Both the position numbers and the translations under genes were made by a program. From Oleiagrimonas sp963821885 (GTDB lineage: Bacteria; Pseudomonadota; Gammaproteobacteria; Xanthomonadales; Rhodanobacteraceae), in NCBI GenBank assembly GCA_963821885.1, contig CAWGFN010000002.1, positions 434,001-498,000 of the forward strand: a stretch of DNA of 64,000 nucleotides. The letters run 5' to 3'. The notes under the pieces were generated by a model. It was not told the origin of the DNA, ran no database searches, and saw only the letters and a program-made list of their open reading frames with translations. Below are positions 1 to 8,765 of the stretch, in pieces. Each line of letters begins with the position of its first letter. Position 1 is the first letter of the stretch.

Positions 1-1415
1 CCCAGCAGCTGGCCGGAGCCACCGCCGCCGCCACCGCTGCTCACGGTCACCGAATGGGTCACGGAGCTGGTGGTGCCGTTGCCGCTGTCGGTCACGGTCT
101 CGGTGACGCTGAAGGTGCCAGCGGCCGAGTAGGTGTGGCTCGGGTTGGTCGCGGACGAGGTCGAACCGTCACCGAAGTTCCACGAATGCGAACCGATGGT
201 GCCGCCACTGTCGGTGGAGGTGTCGGTGAAGTTCGCCGTCAGGTTGCTGGTGGTGAAGGTAAAGCCAGCCGACGGCGTGCCGCCGCCCGTGCCGCCACCG
301 CCGCCATTGACGATCGGATGCGAGATGTCGCACTCGTTGGTGTCGTTGGACCAGGTGCTCTGCATGGCGTAGGTGCCGTTGCCCATGGTCACGTTGGCGC
401 TGGCGCCCTGACCCGAGGAGATCCACGCGCACTCGTCGCCGTTCTCGCCATTGCTGGAGTTGTACCAGCCACCGGCCGGGTTCTGGTCGGTGATGGTCTC
501 GGCGTACTCATGACCACCGACGATCGAGAAACCGTCCAGGGTGCCCGCGGAACCGCTGTTCACGAAGCCCTGGCCGCAGCTCGAGCCCATGTCAGCCACG
601 TACGGCATGTTGGTGAAGGCGATGTCGCCGTAGGACGAGGACACGCCGGCGTCCTTGTTGTAGTCATGCCATGCGCAGAACTGGCCGCTGGACGTGTTGA
701 AGCCGTCCGGGTGCGTGCCGCTCGGCGACAGGATGATGTACTGCGCGTAGCGGTTGGAAGCAGCCGTGGTGTTGCCGAAGTGCGCGGCGGCCTTGATGGC
801 CTCGCTGGCCAGCTGCGCGGCGGTGGCGTTGCTCGGCGAGGACACCGAGTTGTCGTACCAGATGCCGGCGAACGCGCCACCGGTCGGATAACCGATGAAG
901 TTGGCGTTGGACGGGCAGGAGGTGGCGCCGGTGGACACGTTCGGACCGTCGCAGTACTGGGTCATCACGCCCGACCACAGCTCGTTGCCGGTACCCAGGC
1001 CCTTCATCATGCTCTCGTAGTACGGCACGGCGCCGTCGGCGTCGTTGGACAGGGTCATGTTGCCGCTGGAGTTGGTGCTGGCGGAGCCCCACTGGCTGCC
1101 GTACACCACGATGTAGACCTTGGGCGTGCCGCTGGTCACGCCGATGCCGTCGATGCCGCCCTGGTAGCTCAGGGTCTTGGCGCCGGTCGCGGCGGTGGTC
1201 GCGGCCATGGACGGATGCATCGACTCGTAGCGCTTCATCTTGCCCCACGCCTCACGGGTCGGCACCGCGCCGTGGCGGTACGCATGGCCATAGGCCGGAG
1301 CATAGGGATTGTGGTGCGTGCTGCTCGCGGACTGTCCGGTGGCCGCATGGGCCATACCGACGGTCGCGCCGAGCATGGCGGTCGCAAGGACTGCCTTCAT
1401 CAGACGACTGCTCAT
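1..1415 (-). CDS. Secreted PKD-domain protein with HExxE zincin-like motif (3' end outside window)
   Basis: One uninterrupted minus-strand frame runs from an ATG at 1415, preceded by GGGAGG, to the left edge of the window, about 471 codons, so the C-terminus is missing. The N-terminus is a signal peptide ending near MAHA. A long Gly/Ser/Thr/Asn-rich region follows. Around residues 299-305 is GGHEYAETITD, an HExxE pattern followed by Asp as in some zinc metalloprotease-like families. A Gly-rich linker leads to a PKD domain (roughly residues 380-465, with core SWNFGDGST and SHTYSAAGTFSV), then a second Gly-rich linker at the edge. Several Cys residues fit a disulfide-bonded exoprotein. The PKD assignment is firm. 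The protease role is inferred from the motif only. It could instead be a surface or carbohydrate-binding protein. Confidence 0.85.
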   Translation of the reverse strand, partial: MSSRLMKAVLATAMLGATVGMAHAATGQSASSTHHNPYAPAYGHAYRHGAVPTREAWGKMKRYESMHPSMAATTAATGAKTLSYQGGIDGIGVTSGTPKVYIVVYGSQWGSASTNSSGNMTLSNDADGAVPYYESMMKGLGTGNELWSGVMTQYCDGPNVSTGATSCPSNANFIGYPTGGAFAGIWYDNSVSSPSNATAAQLASEAIKAAAHFGNTTAASNRYAQYIILSPSGTHPDGFNTSSGQFCAWHDYNKDAGVSSSYGDIAFTNMPYVADMGSSCGQGFVNSGSAGTLDGFSIVGGHEYAETITDQNPAGGWYNSSNGENGDECAWISSGQGASANVTMGNGTYAMQSTWSNDTNECDISHPIVNGGGGGTGGGTPSAGFTFTTSNLTANFTDTSTDSGGTIGSHSWNFGDGSTSSATNPSHTYSAAGTFSVTETVTDSGNGTTSSVTHSVTVSSGGGGGGSGQLL

Positions 1416-2189
1416 GTAACGATTACCTCCCGAAATGGATTTGAATACCGGGCGCCGGACGGCTCATGTGCGTCCGTGGTCTGCACGCTGACGTGCCGCG
1501 TGCTGCACCCGGTGGCGTATTCCGGTCCCGCTGGCCGCATCTCCCCCGTTCGTCCGTGGTGATACTGCGCGGTCATCGCGAGCGAGGATCGAACTGTTTC
1601 GCGCTCGTCCATGGACCACCCGCGGACCGACTGCGATCCGGCGGGGTGCGTGGACAGTAGGGAGTTACTCAGGGTGAGGTAAATAAGAAATTTGCTTAAA
1701 AGCAAATACTAAGAATCGGGCATGAAATCGATCCGGAAATGGATCGCTGAACGCGCGATTGTGCAGCTAAAACATCGCTTTGCCGGCGTCCCGAAACATG
1801 CGCGATTCCGGAAATAAGCGGGGGTCGGGTCCGCCACCCGGCGGCGCCGGTCATGGACGATTCCGGCAATTGTGCAATTTCCGTGACATGAGGTCGTCAC
1901 GCGACCGGTCCGCGCATGCACATGATCGGCAACGGGAGGGGCTTGAGGGTCACTCCGGCGACCCCGCGACCTGCGGACATCGACGGACGCAAACCGGCCC
2001 TGCCGAATCACCAGGACCGGCAAGTTCGGGGAGCGGGATTGAAGACGCCCCCGGGAACCGATCGGCATCCGGGAGGCGACCTGCCGGGAAGGCATTGCAT
2101 GCACCCGGCGCCACGCTGCGACACAGCTCCGGCAGCGTGAACGGTGACATCGGGCCCGGCATTGGCCGGCCCGTTGTCACCGCGCGGGG
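1416..2189. other. Long intergenic region
   Basis: About 770 bases between two minus-strand exported-protein genes. The reading frames through it have poor composition and no convincing ribosome-binding site, so I call no gene here. It contains a locally AT-rich patch (about 1670-1720) unlike the GC-rich flanks, likely holding the promoter of the PKD-protein gene, plus the perfect palindrome annotated separately. The octamer CCGGAAAT recurs at about 1733 and 1810 and may be part of small inverted repeats. Confidence 0.5.
1690..1707. promoter_or_regulatory. Perfect AT-rich palindrome, operator-like
   Basis: ATTTGCTT-AA-AAGCAAAT is an exact 8+8 inverted repeat with a 2-base spacer, lying in the only AT-rich stretch upstream of the secreted PKD protein gene (start 1415). 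It looks like a dimeric-regulator site. The distance of about 275 bases to the start codon implies a long leader, or that it serves another transcript. No regulator can be named. Confidence 0.3.
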
Positions 2190-2555
2190 TCAACGCGCTT
2201 CGCAGTGATCGTGCGGACAGGCGAAATTGACTTCCATGCCACGACCGACGGTCAGCGGCACGCGGTGGTACTTGTCGACCACCTTGCCGTCCTTCATCAG
2301 CGTCACGCTGTAGACGCCCAGCGGCAGGTTGCGCAGCTTGTACTTGCCGCTGTCGCCGACGGTGATCTTGCGATGCATGCCACTGGTGCTCTTGGCCACG
2401 ATCACGTCGCCGGCCGGAGCCTGGCCGTGGATCATGCCGCTGGTGGACTGGGCGCGGACGCTGCCCGCAGGCGCCAGGATCATCGCCATTGCCAAGGTGG
2501 CCGTGCCGAGGAAGGCCGATGCGGCGCCGGCTCGAACGGTGCGTGTATCTTCCAT
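2190..2555 (-). CDS. Small exported carboxypeptidase-regulatory-like domain protein
   Basis: 121 residues with an N-terminal signal peptide (about residues 1-35, hydrophobic AMAMILAPAGSV, cleavage near VRA-Q). The mature part resembles the single beta-sandwich carboxypeptidase-regulatory/Oar N-terminal domain: repeated STSGM, then SGKYKLRNLPLGVYSVTLMK and a C-terminal HDHCE. Such domains usually sit in front of TonB-dependent receptors. Here the domain stands alone, so it may be a periplasmic adhesion or scaffold module. It is monocistronic, with no close neighbour on the same strand. The function is unknown. Confidence 0.75.
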   Translation of the reverse strand: MEDTRTVRAGAASAFLGTATLAMAMILAPAGSVRAQSTSGMIHGQAPAGDVIVAKSTSGMHRKITVGDSGKYKLRNLPLGVYSVTLMKDGKVVDKYHRVPLTVGRGMEVNFACPHDHCEAR

Positions 2556-2809
2556 GCTGCTTCCTGCTTTTGTGTTGTTTGCGGGTGCATGACCCTTTGT
2601 CCATCCACCCGAGCATCCGCATGGGTGGCGCGGCGCGCCTGCGCCCGGACATCACGATGTCACTGGCAGGCGTGACGTTCGAGTATAGGCAAAATCGGCA
2701 AAAATCGTCAGGTTCAGGACCCATGACTCATGGCATGGGCGGGCACCAGGACGTTGAACCCTGCAGGGCATCACGCCACCTGGGCGCACATGCGCGCGGC
2801 AGGAGGACA

Positions 2810-3190
2810 TCAGGAAAGCGCGGCACAGGCCATCATCAACAAACCGCCATTGGCCAACAGCCACAGCAGCGAACGCAACCACGGCCATCCGCTGGCATAC
2901 GCCGGCACATACAGCGCGCGCGCGACCAGGAACACCGTCGCGCCACGCACGGCGTCCTGCGCATGACCCGAGGCGTAGGCCAGCACGGTCAGGCCGAGGA
3001 AGAAGGGCATGGCCTCGATCATGTTGTTCCTGGCCCGATCAAGGCGCGCCGCCACGGGCGACATCGCCGGCGGATGATCGCGATTGCCCACCAGTGCCTT
3101 CAGATTGAAGCCGTAGCGTGAAATTTCCTGCGCGAACAGTTGGGCCAGATAGAGCACCAACACCCAGATCACGATCGTCGACAATGCCAT
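2810..3190 (-). CDS. MAPEG family membrane protein
   Basis: 126 residues and four predicted membrane segments. The first helix (VIWVLVLYLAQLFAQEI) is followed by a loop with GNRDHPP and then DRARNNMIEAMPFF, a pattern typical of MAPEG (membrane-associated eicosanoid/glutathione metabolism) proteins of bacteria. The rest is FLGLTVLAYASG, a RALYVPAYASG motif and a final hydrophobic helix. The start at 3190 is chosen because GAGG sits about 9 bases upstream. Longer upstream extensions read as low-quality Arg/Ala-rich sequence. Bacterial MAPEG members are mostly of unknown substrate. It is divergent from the MFS gene beginning at 3384. Confidence 0.85.
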   Translation of the reverse strand: MALSTIVIWVLVLYLAQLFAQEISRYGFNLKALVGNRDHPPAMSPVAARLDRARNNMIEAMPFFLGLTVLAYASGHAQDAVRGATVFLVARALYVPAYASGWPWLRSLLWLLANGGLLMMACAALS

Positions 3191-3383
3191 GACATGCCTC
3201 ATCCGGTCCGCCGCCGGACCACGTGACGGCCAGCCTATCAGGCGCACGCGAGCGCCTCGCGGCAGCCGCCACTGCGTGCTAGCCTGAGTTGCCTCCCAAG
3301 CAACGATGGGGGCCGCCCCGGCATCGCGTCCGGGGCGCCGGTCACGCCGGCAGGCGGCGGACATGCATCCGGGGGGCGATGCC

Positions 3384-4706
3384 ATGGCAGTGAGCACGAC
3401 CGCGTCGGACACCGATCCGCGCCCGACCCTGCCCCTGCGACATGCGCTCGCGGTGTTCGCCGGCAACGGTCTGGAGTTCTACGACTTCGTGACCTACGCG
3501 TTCTTCGCGGTGTACATCGGGCGCACCTTCTTTCCCTCCGTCGATGCCAGCCTGTCCCTGCTGGGGTCGCTGGGCACCTTCGGCGCCGGATTCATCACGC
3601 GCCCGATCGGCGCGCTGGTCCTCGGCCCACTGGGCGACCGCATCGGCCGCAAGCCGGTCATGCTGCTGACCTTCATGCTGATGGGGATCGGCATCGGCGG
3701 TCTGTGCCTGACGCCTTCCTACGCGCAGATCGGCATCGCCGCGCCCATCCTGGTGCTGGTCTTCCGGCTGCTGCAGGGCTTCGCCCTGGGTGGCGAGGTC
3801 GGCCCCTCCACCGCCTACATGATCGAGTCCGCGCCAGCCCACCGGCGTGGCCTGTACGGTGCCATGCAATTTCTCACCCAGGATGCCTCGACGGTGGTCG
3901 CCGGCGCCATCGGCCTGCTGCTTTCGCTGCATCTGGACGAGCAGCAACTGCAGGACTGGGGCTGGCGGGTGGCGATGGGCGTGGGCGTGCTGATCATTCC
4001 CTTCGGCCTGTGGCTGCGCCGCCGCCTGCCGGACACGATGCACGTCCGCGACGACGCCGGGCCACCGCGCCCACGCGTGCGCCTGACCCCGCATTTGCGC
4101 CTGATCATCTGCGGGCTGCTGATCCTGACCGCCGCCACCATCGGCAATTACACGGTCGAGTACATGACGACCTACGCGCTGTCGAGCCTGCACCTGTCCA
4201 GCACCATCGCCTTCGGCGCGGTGATCGCCAGCGGCACCGCCGGCATGCTCACCGACGCCACCGGCGGCTGGCTGTCGGACCGTTTCGGCCGCAAGCCGGT
4301 CATGCTGCTGCCGATGATCGCGCTGATCGTGTTCATCGTGCCGGCGTTCTGGCTGATCAACCACTACCGTGGCATGTTCACCCTGTATGGCTGCAGCGCC
4401 GTGCTGATGATGCTCCTGAACCTGGGCAGCATCTCGGTGCTGACCATGCTCGCCGAGCAGCTGCCGATACAGATCCGCTGCGGCACGCTGGCCACCGTGT
4501 ATGCCTTTGCCGTGTCGATCTTCGGCGGCTCGACGCAGTTCATGGAAACCTGGCTGATCCGGGTCACCCAGAGCAGCATGGCGCCCGCCTGGTACTGGCT
4601 CGGCGCGGCCGGTATCGGACTGGTCGCGGTGCTGCTGACGCGCGAATCGGCGCCCGTGCGCCTTGCCGCCCGCGCGGCGATGCCGGCGGCCACCACGCCC
4701 CCGTGA
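3384..4706 (+). CDS. MFS metabolite:H+ symporter (MHS/ProP-like)
   Basis: 440 residues with twelve predicted transmembrane helices. The start of helix 1 carries GNGLEFYDFVTYAFFA, typical of the metabolite:H+ symporter subfamily (citrate, alpha-ketoglutarate, proline/betaine carriers). The MFS loop-2/3 signature GDRIGRKPVM is present and repeated in the second half as SDRFGRKPVM. RLLQGFALGGEVGPST is the conserved helix 4-5 region. The start at 3384 has GGGGGGCG just upstream. An in-frame ATG at 3363 is an alternative. The substrate cannot be read from sequence; a dicarboxylate or osmolyte is likely. It is transcribed alone, with a GC-rich hairpin just after the stop. Confidence 0.88.
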   Translation: MAVSTTASDTDPRPTLPLRHALAVFAGNGLEFYDFVTYAFFAVYIGRTFFPSVDASLSLLGSLGTFGAGFITRPIGALVLGPLGDRIGRKPVMLLTFMLMGIGIGGLCLTPSYAQIGIAAPILVLVFRLLQGFALGGEVGPSTAYMIESAPAHRRGLYGAMQFLTQDASTVVAGAIGLLLSLHLDEQQLQDWGWRVAMGVGVLIIPFGLWLRRRLPDTMHVRDDAGPPRPRVRLTPHLRLIICGLLILTAATIGNYTVEYMTTYALSSLHLSSTIAFGAVIASGTAGMLTDATGGWLSDRFGRKPVMLLPMIALIVFIVPAFWLINHYRGMFTLYGCSAVLMMLLNLGSISVLTMLAEQLPIQIRCGTLATVYAFAVSIFGGSTQFMETWLIRVTQSSMAPAWYWLGAAGIGLVAVLLTRESAPVRLAARAAMPAATTPP

Positions 4707-4710
4707 TCGG

Positions 4711-4730
4711 CGGCGGCCTTCCGGCCGCCG
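4711..4730. terminator. GC-rich hairpin after the MFS gene
   Basis: CGGCGGCC-TTCC-GGCCGCCG is a perfect 8-bp stem 5 bases after the MFS stop codon. There is no T-tract, so it is a weak intrinsic terminator candidate or an mRNA 3'-end stabiliser. Confidence 0.35.
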
Positions 4731-4899
4731 GACCCCGCCGTCACCACCCCTGGCCCGGCGGCGTGCCGCGTCGGGAATTTCCCGCGCGCCCGGCGGTCCC
4801 AGTCTGCGTCGCTGCCGTCGCCATCGCTGCCGATGGCGGCCCATGCACTTCGACCGCCGTCGGGTCGATTCGCCGGACCGGCAAGGAAGCACTCGGCCC

Positions 4900-5664
4900 A
4901 TGCACGCAACGCGTCCATCACCCGTCACGTCCGGTCGGTTCTCCCCGCGACGCACGGCGATCACCGCCTGCGTCCTGTCCGCGCACTTCCTGCTGGGCCT
5001 GTTGCTGCTGGCACCGGCCACGCCACGTCGCGGCGTGACCGCATCGGATGCTCGCGACACGGCGCACGACGACAGCCTGATCCTGGTCTTTGTCCACCCC
5101 GCGGCACCGCCAGCACGACGCCGCACGCCACGGCTGCGCGCGACGCGGCGGCTTCCGTCGCCGGCACGTCGCCCGCGCGCGCACGTTGTCCACGCCGGCC
5201 ATTCCGTGACGACGCAGCGGCAGCCAATCCACGCCGTCACGCCGCAAGCCGCGTCGACACCGGCCTCCGGTGCGCCATCGGATGTGCCCGAATACGTTCC
5301 CGGCGGGCGGACCTTTCACCAGGCGCTGCGCGATGTCCGGCGGCGCCAGGCGCGTCGCTACCTGCCCGAGCACCATGTCCCGGGCATGCCGCGTTTCGCC
5401 ATGCGCGATCCGGCCTCGGCCGGCGTGGCGGGCGCGCTGCACGTGTTGACGAACGCGCTGGGCGCCCAGGACCCGGCCTGCGTGCAAGCCGGCACCGAAA
5501 TGACGATGTCCGACGCCGAGCTGGCGCAGCGGCACATGGACCGCGCCGACGTGCAGCAGACCATCGACGAGCATCGCTGCGTGCTGCGACCGGCGAGCTG
5601 GATGGCGCCACAGGGCCCGGCCACGCATCTGCATGCGCGCCCGCCGGGCCACGGCATGCAGTGA
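4900..5664 (+). CDS. Hypothetical membrane-anchored periplasmic protein
   Basis: 254 residues from the ATG at 4900. One hydrophobic segment near residues 20-37 (ACVLSAHFLLGLLLLAPA) would anchor it in the inner membrane with the rest outside. An Arg/Pro/Ala-rich low-complexity linker (about residues 60-120) precedes a more ordered C-terminal half containing VPEYVPGGRTFHQALRDV and two spaced Cys (DPACV and EHRCV). The upstream in-frame extension to 4663 overlaps the MFS gene and is compositionally poor. AAGGAAG lies about 14 bases upstream. I recognise no family. It converges with the PspC gene. Confidence 0.6.
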   Translation: MHATRPSPVTSGRFSPRRTAITACVLSAHFLLGLLLLAPATPRRGVTASDARDTAHDDSLILVFVHPAAPPARRRTPRLRATRRLPSPARRPRAHVVHAGHSVTTQRQPIHAVTPQAASTPASGAPSDVPEYVPGGRTFHQALRDVRRRQARRYLPEHHVPGMPRFAMRDPASAGVAGALHVLTNALGAQDPACVQAGTEMTMSDAELAQRHMDRADVQQTIDEHRCVLRPASWMAPQGPATHLHARPPGHGMQ

Positions 5665-5676
5665 CCGCTCGCGCGA

Positions 5677-5877
5677 TCAGTCCTCGACCGGGATCAGGAT
5701 CCAGAGGATGAGATACACCAGGATGCCGGGGAAGGCCGCCGAGAAGATCGACACCAGCACGTAGATCACGCGCGCCAGGGTCGGGTCGAGACCGAAATGG
5801 TCGGCCAGGCCCGCGACCACGCCAGCGATCATCCGGTTGCTGCGCGATCGGCGCAGCGGGCGTCTCGTGGTGCTCAT
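5677..5877 (-). CDS. PspC-domain small membrane protein
   Basis: 66 residues. The basic N-terminus is followed by MIAGVVAGLADHFGLDPTLARV, the PspC consensus, and a strongly hydrophobic helix ending LILWILIPVED. PspC-domain proteins are inner-membrane stress sensors or toxin-like partners of PspB in the phage-shock response. The stand-alone short form is common in Xanthomonadales and not necessarily linked to PspA. The start at 5877 has GGAGAG correctly spaced upstream. No psp operon genes are adjacent. Confidence 0.9.
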   Translation of the reverse strand: MSTTRRPLRRSRSNRMIAGVVAGLADHFGLDPTLARVIYVLVSIFSAAFPGILVYLILWILIPVED

Positions 5878-6099
5878 GAACTTCTCTCCCATGCCGATTG
5901 CAGGCGAGTCTAGCAGGCGCCCCACAGCGGCCGCAGCGCGGGACCGCTTGCCCTGCCGCTGTCGTCTGCGAGGCCGTGCCCGCGCGCCGCTGCCCGCCGA
6001 CGCGGCCATGTCCCCGGACCACCGGGATCGATGCATCCGCACCGCGGTGGCTCACGTAACCCTCCAGGAGAACGCTCGCGCCTGCCCGGGGAACTCCGC

Positions 6100-7509
6100 A
6101 TGCTGCACGACACGCTCGACACGCCGGCCACGGCGCCGCCCGCGGCGTCCGACCCACCGCCGCTGGTCGCCGGCCACCTGCGCCTGTCCACGATCATCGG
6201 CGCGCTCAGCCACGCCCTGGACCTGACCGAGGGGCAGCCGCCGGGTCACTGCCTGCGCGCCTGCTGGATCGGCTTCCATGTCGGCCAGGCCATCGGCATG
6301 ACCCGCCAGCAGCTGTGGGACCTGTACTACACCCTGCTGCTCAAGGATGCCGGCTGCAGCAGCAACGCCGAGCGCCTGTGCCAGCTGTACGCCAACGACG
6401 ACCGCATCACCAAGCACGACTACTTCCAGGTCGACAGCGACAGCCTGCGCCAACTGGCGCGCTTCGTGTTCGCGCACACCGCGCCGGGCGCCGACCTGCG
6501 CGAGCGGCTGTCGCGGATCATCCACCTGCTGCGCCACGGGCAGCGCCTGGCCGACGAGCTGGTGGTCACCCGCTGCGAGCGCGGCGCCAACGTGGCCCGC
6601 CAGCTGGGCTTCTCCGATCGCGTGGCGGAGGGCATCCGCAACCTGGACGAACACTGGAACGGCCGCGGCCGACCGCAGCGACTGGAGGGCGAGGCCATTC
6701 CCCTGGCCTCGCGCATCGCCCTGGCGGCGCAGGTCGCCGACGTGTTCCACCAGGTCGGCGGTCCCGAGGCCGCGGTGGCCGAAGTGCGCCGGCGTCGCGG
6801 GTCCTGGTTCGACCCGCGCGTGGCCGACGTGCTGTGCGACCTGGCCGTCTCGCCGTCGTTCTGGGCACCGATGCAGGCCGTCGATTTCGCCGACCGGCTC
6901 TGGGACATCGAACCGGGACACGAACACATTGCCGCCAGCGAGACGCAGCTGGACGCCATCGCCCTGGCCTTCGCGCAGATCGTCGACGCCAAGAGCCACT
7001 TCACCTTCGGCCACAGCGAGCGCGTGGGCCAGTACGCCGAAGCCGTTTCACGACAGCTGGGCCTGCCGGACGACCACGTGGCCTGGGTACGTCGTGGCGC
7101 GCTGCTGCATGACCTGGGCAAGCTCGGCGTCAGCAACAGCGTGTTGGACAAGCCCGGTCCACTGGATGCCGCCGAATGGGACGCGGTGCGGCGACACCCG
7201 GCGCTGACCGAGGACATCCTCTCGCGCATCGCCCCCTTCGCGGAGCTGGCGCGCGTGGCCGGCGCGCATCACGAACGGCTGGATGGCAGTGGCTACCCGC
7301 ACGGCCTGGATGCCACGCGCATCCGACTGGAGACGCGCATCATCACCACCGCCGACATCTTCGACGCGCTCACCGCCGAGCGTCCCTACCGCCGGGCGCT
7401 GCCGGTCGAGGCGGTGATGGCCATCATGCAGCGCGAACGCGGGCGGGCCATCGATGCCGATTGCCTGGCCGCCCTGGAGGCGGTCCGGCCCTCATTTGCG
7501 CTGGACTGA
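6100..7509 (+). CDS. HD-GYP c-di-GMP phosphodiesterase with second degenerate HD region
   Basis: 469 residues. The C-terminal half is a full HD-GYP domain: LLHDLGKLG with the HD dyad at residues 337-338, then HHERLDGSGYP at about 390-400 containing the GYP motif, and DIFDALTAERPYR. HD-GYP enzymes hydrolyse cyclic di-GMP and so lower biofilm and raise motility programmes. The N-terminal half (about residues 25-250) is a second HD-like helical region without receiver or sensor domain, with HVGQAIGM and LYYTLLLKDAGCSSNA, conserved in a subset of two-HD proteins. No transmembrane segment is visible, so it is cytosolic. The start at 6100 has GGGGAA upstream. It overlaps the convergent esterase gene by 18 bases at the 3' end. 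Confidence 0.92.
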   Translation: MLHDTLDTPATAPPAASDPPPLVAGHLRLSTIIGALSHALDLTEGQPPGHCLRACWIGFHVGQAIGMTRQQLWDLYYTLLLKDAGCSSNAERLCQLYANDDRITKHDYFQVDSDSLRQLARFVFAHTAPGADLRERLSRIIHLLRHGQRLADELVVTRCERGANVARQLGFSDRVAEGIRNLDEHWNGRGRPQRLEGEAIPLASRIALAAQVADVFHQVGGPEAAVAEVRRRRGSWFDPRVADVLCDLAVSPSFWAPMQAVDFADRLWDIEPGHEHIAASETQLDAIALAFAQIVDAKSHFTFGHSERVGQYAEAVSRQLGLPDDHVAWVRRGALLHDLGKLGVSNSVLDKPGPLDAAEWDAVRRHPALTEDILSRIAPFAELARVAGAHHERLDGSGYPHGLDATRIRLETRIITTADIFDALTAERPYRRALPVEAVMAIMQRERGRAIDADCLAALEAVRPSFALD

Positions 7510-8484
7510 AGCGGCACGGCCTGGCGACACGCGGTGTGCCGCCTTGCGCGGATCGAGCACGCCCAGGTTGCGCATCCACGCCCGTGCCAGCGCCGGCCAG
7601 CCATCGATCGGATGACCGGCCGGTCGCAGGCCGAAGGCATGCCCGCCGGCGGCATAGATGTGCAATTCGGCCGGCACCCCGGCCCTGGCCAGCGCGGTGT
7701 AGTACACCAGTGCCTGGTCCACGCCGTCGACATGGTCGTCCTCGGCCTGCAGCACGAAGGTCGGCGGCGTGTCCGCGTCGACCTTCACATTGGGATTGAG
7801 CGCCTTGCCGTGCCGCGTCAGGTGTCCGGGGTAGATGGCCAGGGCAAAATCCGGGCGGTCGCTCTCGCGGTCGGCCGCGTCCACCGGGTCATACAGGCGG
7901 CGCCTGAAGGCGGTGCTGACCTCGGCCACCAGGTAGCCGCCGGCGGAAAAGCCCATGACGCCGACCCGGTGCGGATCGATGTGCCACTGCCCGGCGTGAT
8001 GGCGCACCAGGCGCAGCGCGCGCTGTGCATCCTGCAGCGAGGGCACCGACAGTTGCAGATTGTGCGGTCGGCAGTTGCACTTCCAGCGATAGGGAATGCT
8101 GGGCACGCGGTATTTCAGGAGCACGCAGGTCACGCCGAAACTGTTGAGCCAGTCGCAGGCTTCGGTGCCCTCAAGGTCCATGGCCAGGATCTCGAAGCCG
8201 CCGCCGGGAATGACCACCACCGCGGCCCCGGTGTCGTGTCCCCGCGGGCGGTAGACGGTGATCGTGGGCCGACTGACGTTGGTGACCGCGATGGCCGTGC
8301 GGCCGCCGATGGTCCCCTTGCTCACGGTGGCCTTCTCGGGCCCGGGCAACGGCTGCGCATCGGGTGGCGTGCCCGGCCAGATCGGCTGCTGCACGTGTCC
8401 GGCTGTCGGCTGCCACGCGTGCGACTGCGCATGCGCGCACAGTGGCAGCGCCAGAAGGCACAGCATGATCAGGCGAAGTCCCAT
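7492..8484 (-). CDS. Exported alpha/beta-hydrolase (acetylesterase-like)
   Basis: 330 residues with a clear signal peptide (LIMLCLLALPLCAHA). It has an alpha/beta-hydrolase core: oxyanion loop VVVIPGGGFEI, nucleophile elbow GFSAGG, acid loop QAEDDHVD and catalytic His in AAGGHAFGLR. The arrangement matches the BD-FAE/Aes-type acetyl-xylan or carbohydrate esterases secreted by plant-associated and soil bacteria. A Cys pair in KCNCRP is unusual for the family. The start at 8484 follows GGGGAG. The substrate is inferred only from family habit (acetylated or feruloylated polysaccharide, or a xenobiotic ester). Confidence 0.87.
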   Translation of the reverse strand: MGLRLIMLCLLALPLCAHAQSHAWQPTAGHVQQPIWPGTPPDAQPLPGPEKATVSKGTIGGRTAIAVTNVSRPTITVYRPRGHDTGAAVVVIPGGGFEILAMDLEGTEACDWLNSFGVTCVLLKYRVPSIPYRWKCNCRPHNLQLSVPSLQDAQRALRLVRHHAGQWHIDPHRVGVMGFSAGGYLVAEVSTAFRRRLYDPVDAADRESDRPDFALAIYPGHLTRHGKALNPNVKVDADTPPTFVLQAEDDHVDGVDQALVYYTALARAGVPAELHIYAAGGHAFGLRPAGHPIDGWPALARAWMRNLGVLDPRKAAHRVSPGRAASVQRK

Positions 8485-8765
8485 CGTTTCTCCCCTCACG
8501 TTGCTTGGCCGGAACACCGCGGGCGCGGTGGCCGGACGACCCGGCATAGTCTGCGCCACCCGGGAGGCAAAACGCGGCGGGGAATGTGGCGCCGATGTGG
8601 CAGCGCGCCACATGCATGCCGCGCCGGCGGTCATGGTCGTGACACGTCAGCCTGCCGCATCGATGGGGCGCGGCGCAGCTGCGCGAGGACGCTCACGGCC
8701 GATGCAAGGGGTTCGGCACGGGGCCGGCCCGCGACCCCGTGGTCATCCCGCGCCAGGCGCGGGGT

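Noticed and set aside
54..1562. Long plus-strand ORF of 502 codons
   Set aside because: Val/Arg/Gly-rich shadow of the minus-strand PKD protein, which reads as coherent sequence with signal peptide and PKD domain.
1709..2104. Minus-strand ORF of 131 codons in the long intergenic region
   Set aside because: Arg/Cys/His-rich with no signal, helices or family pattern; unlike real neighbours.
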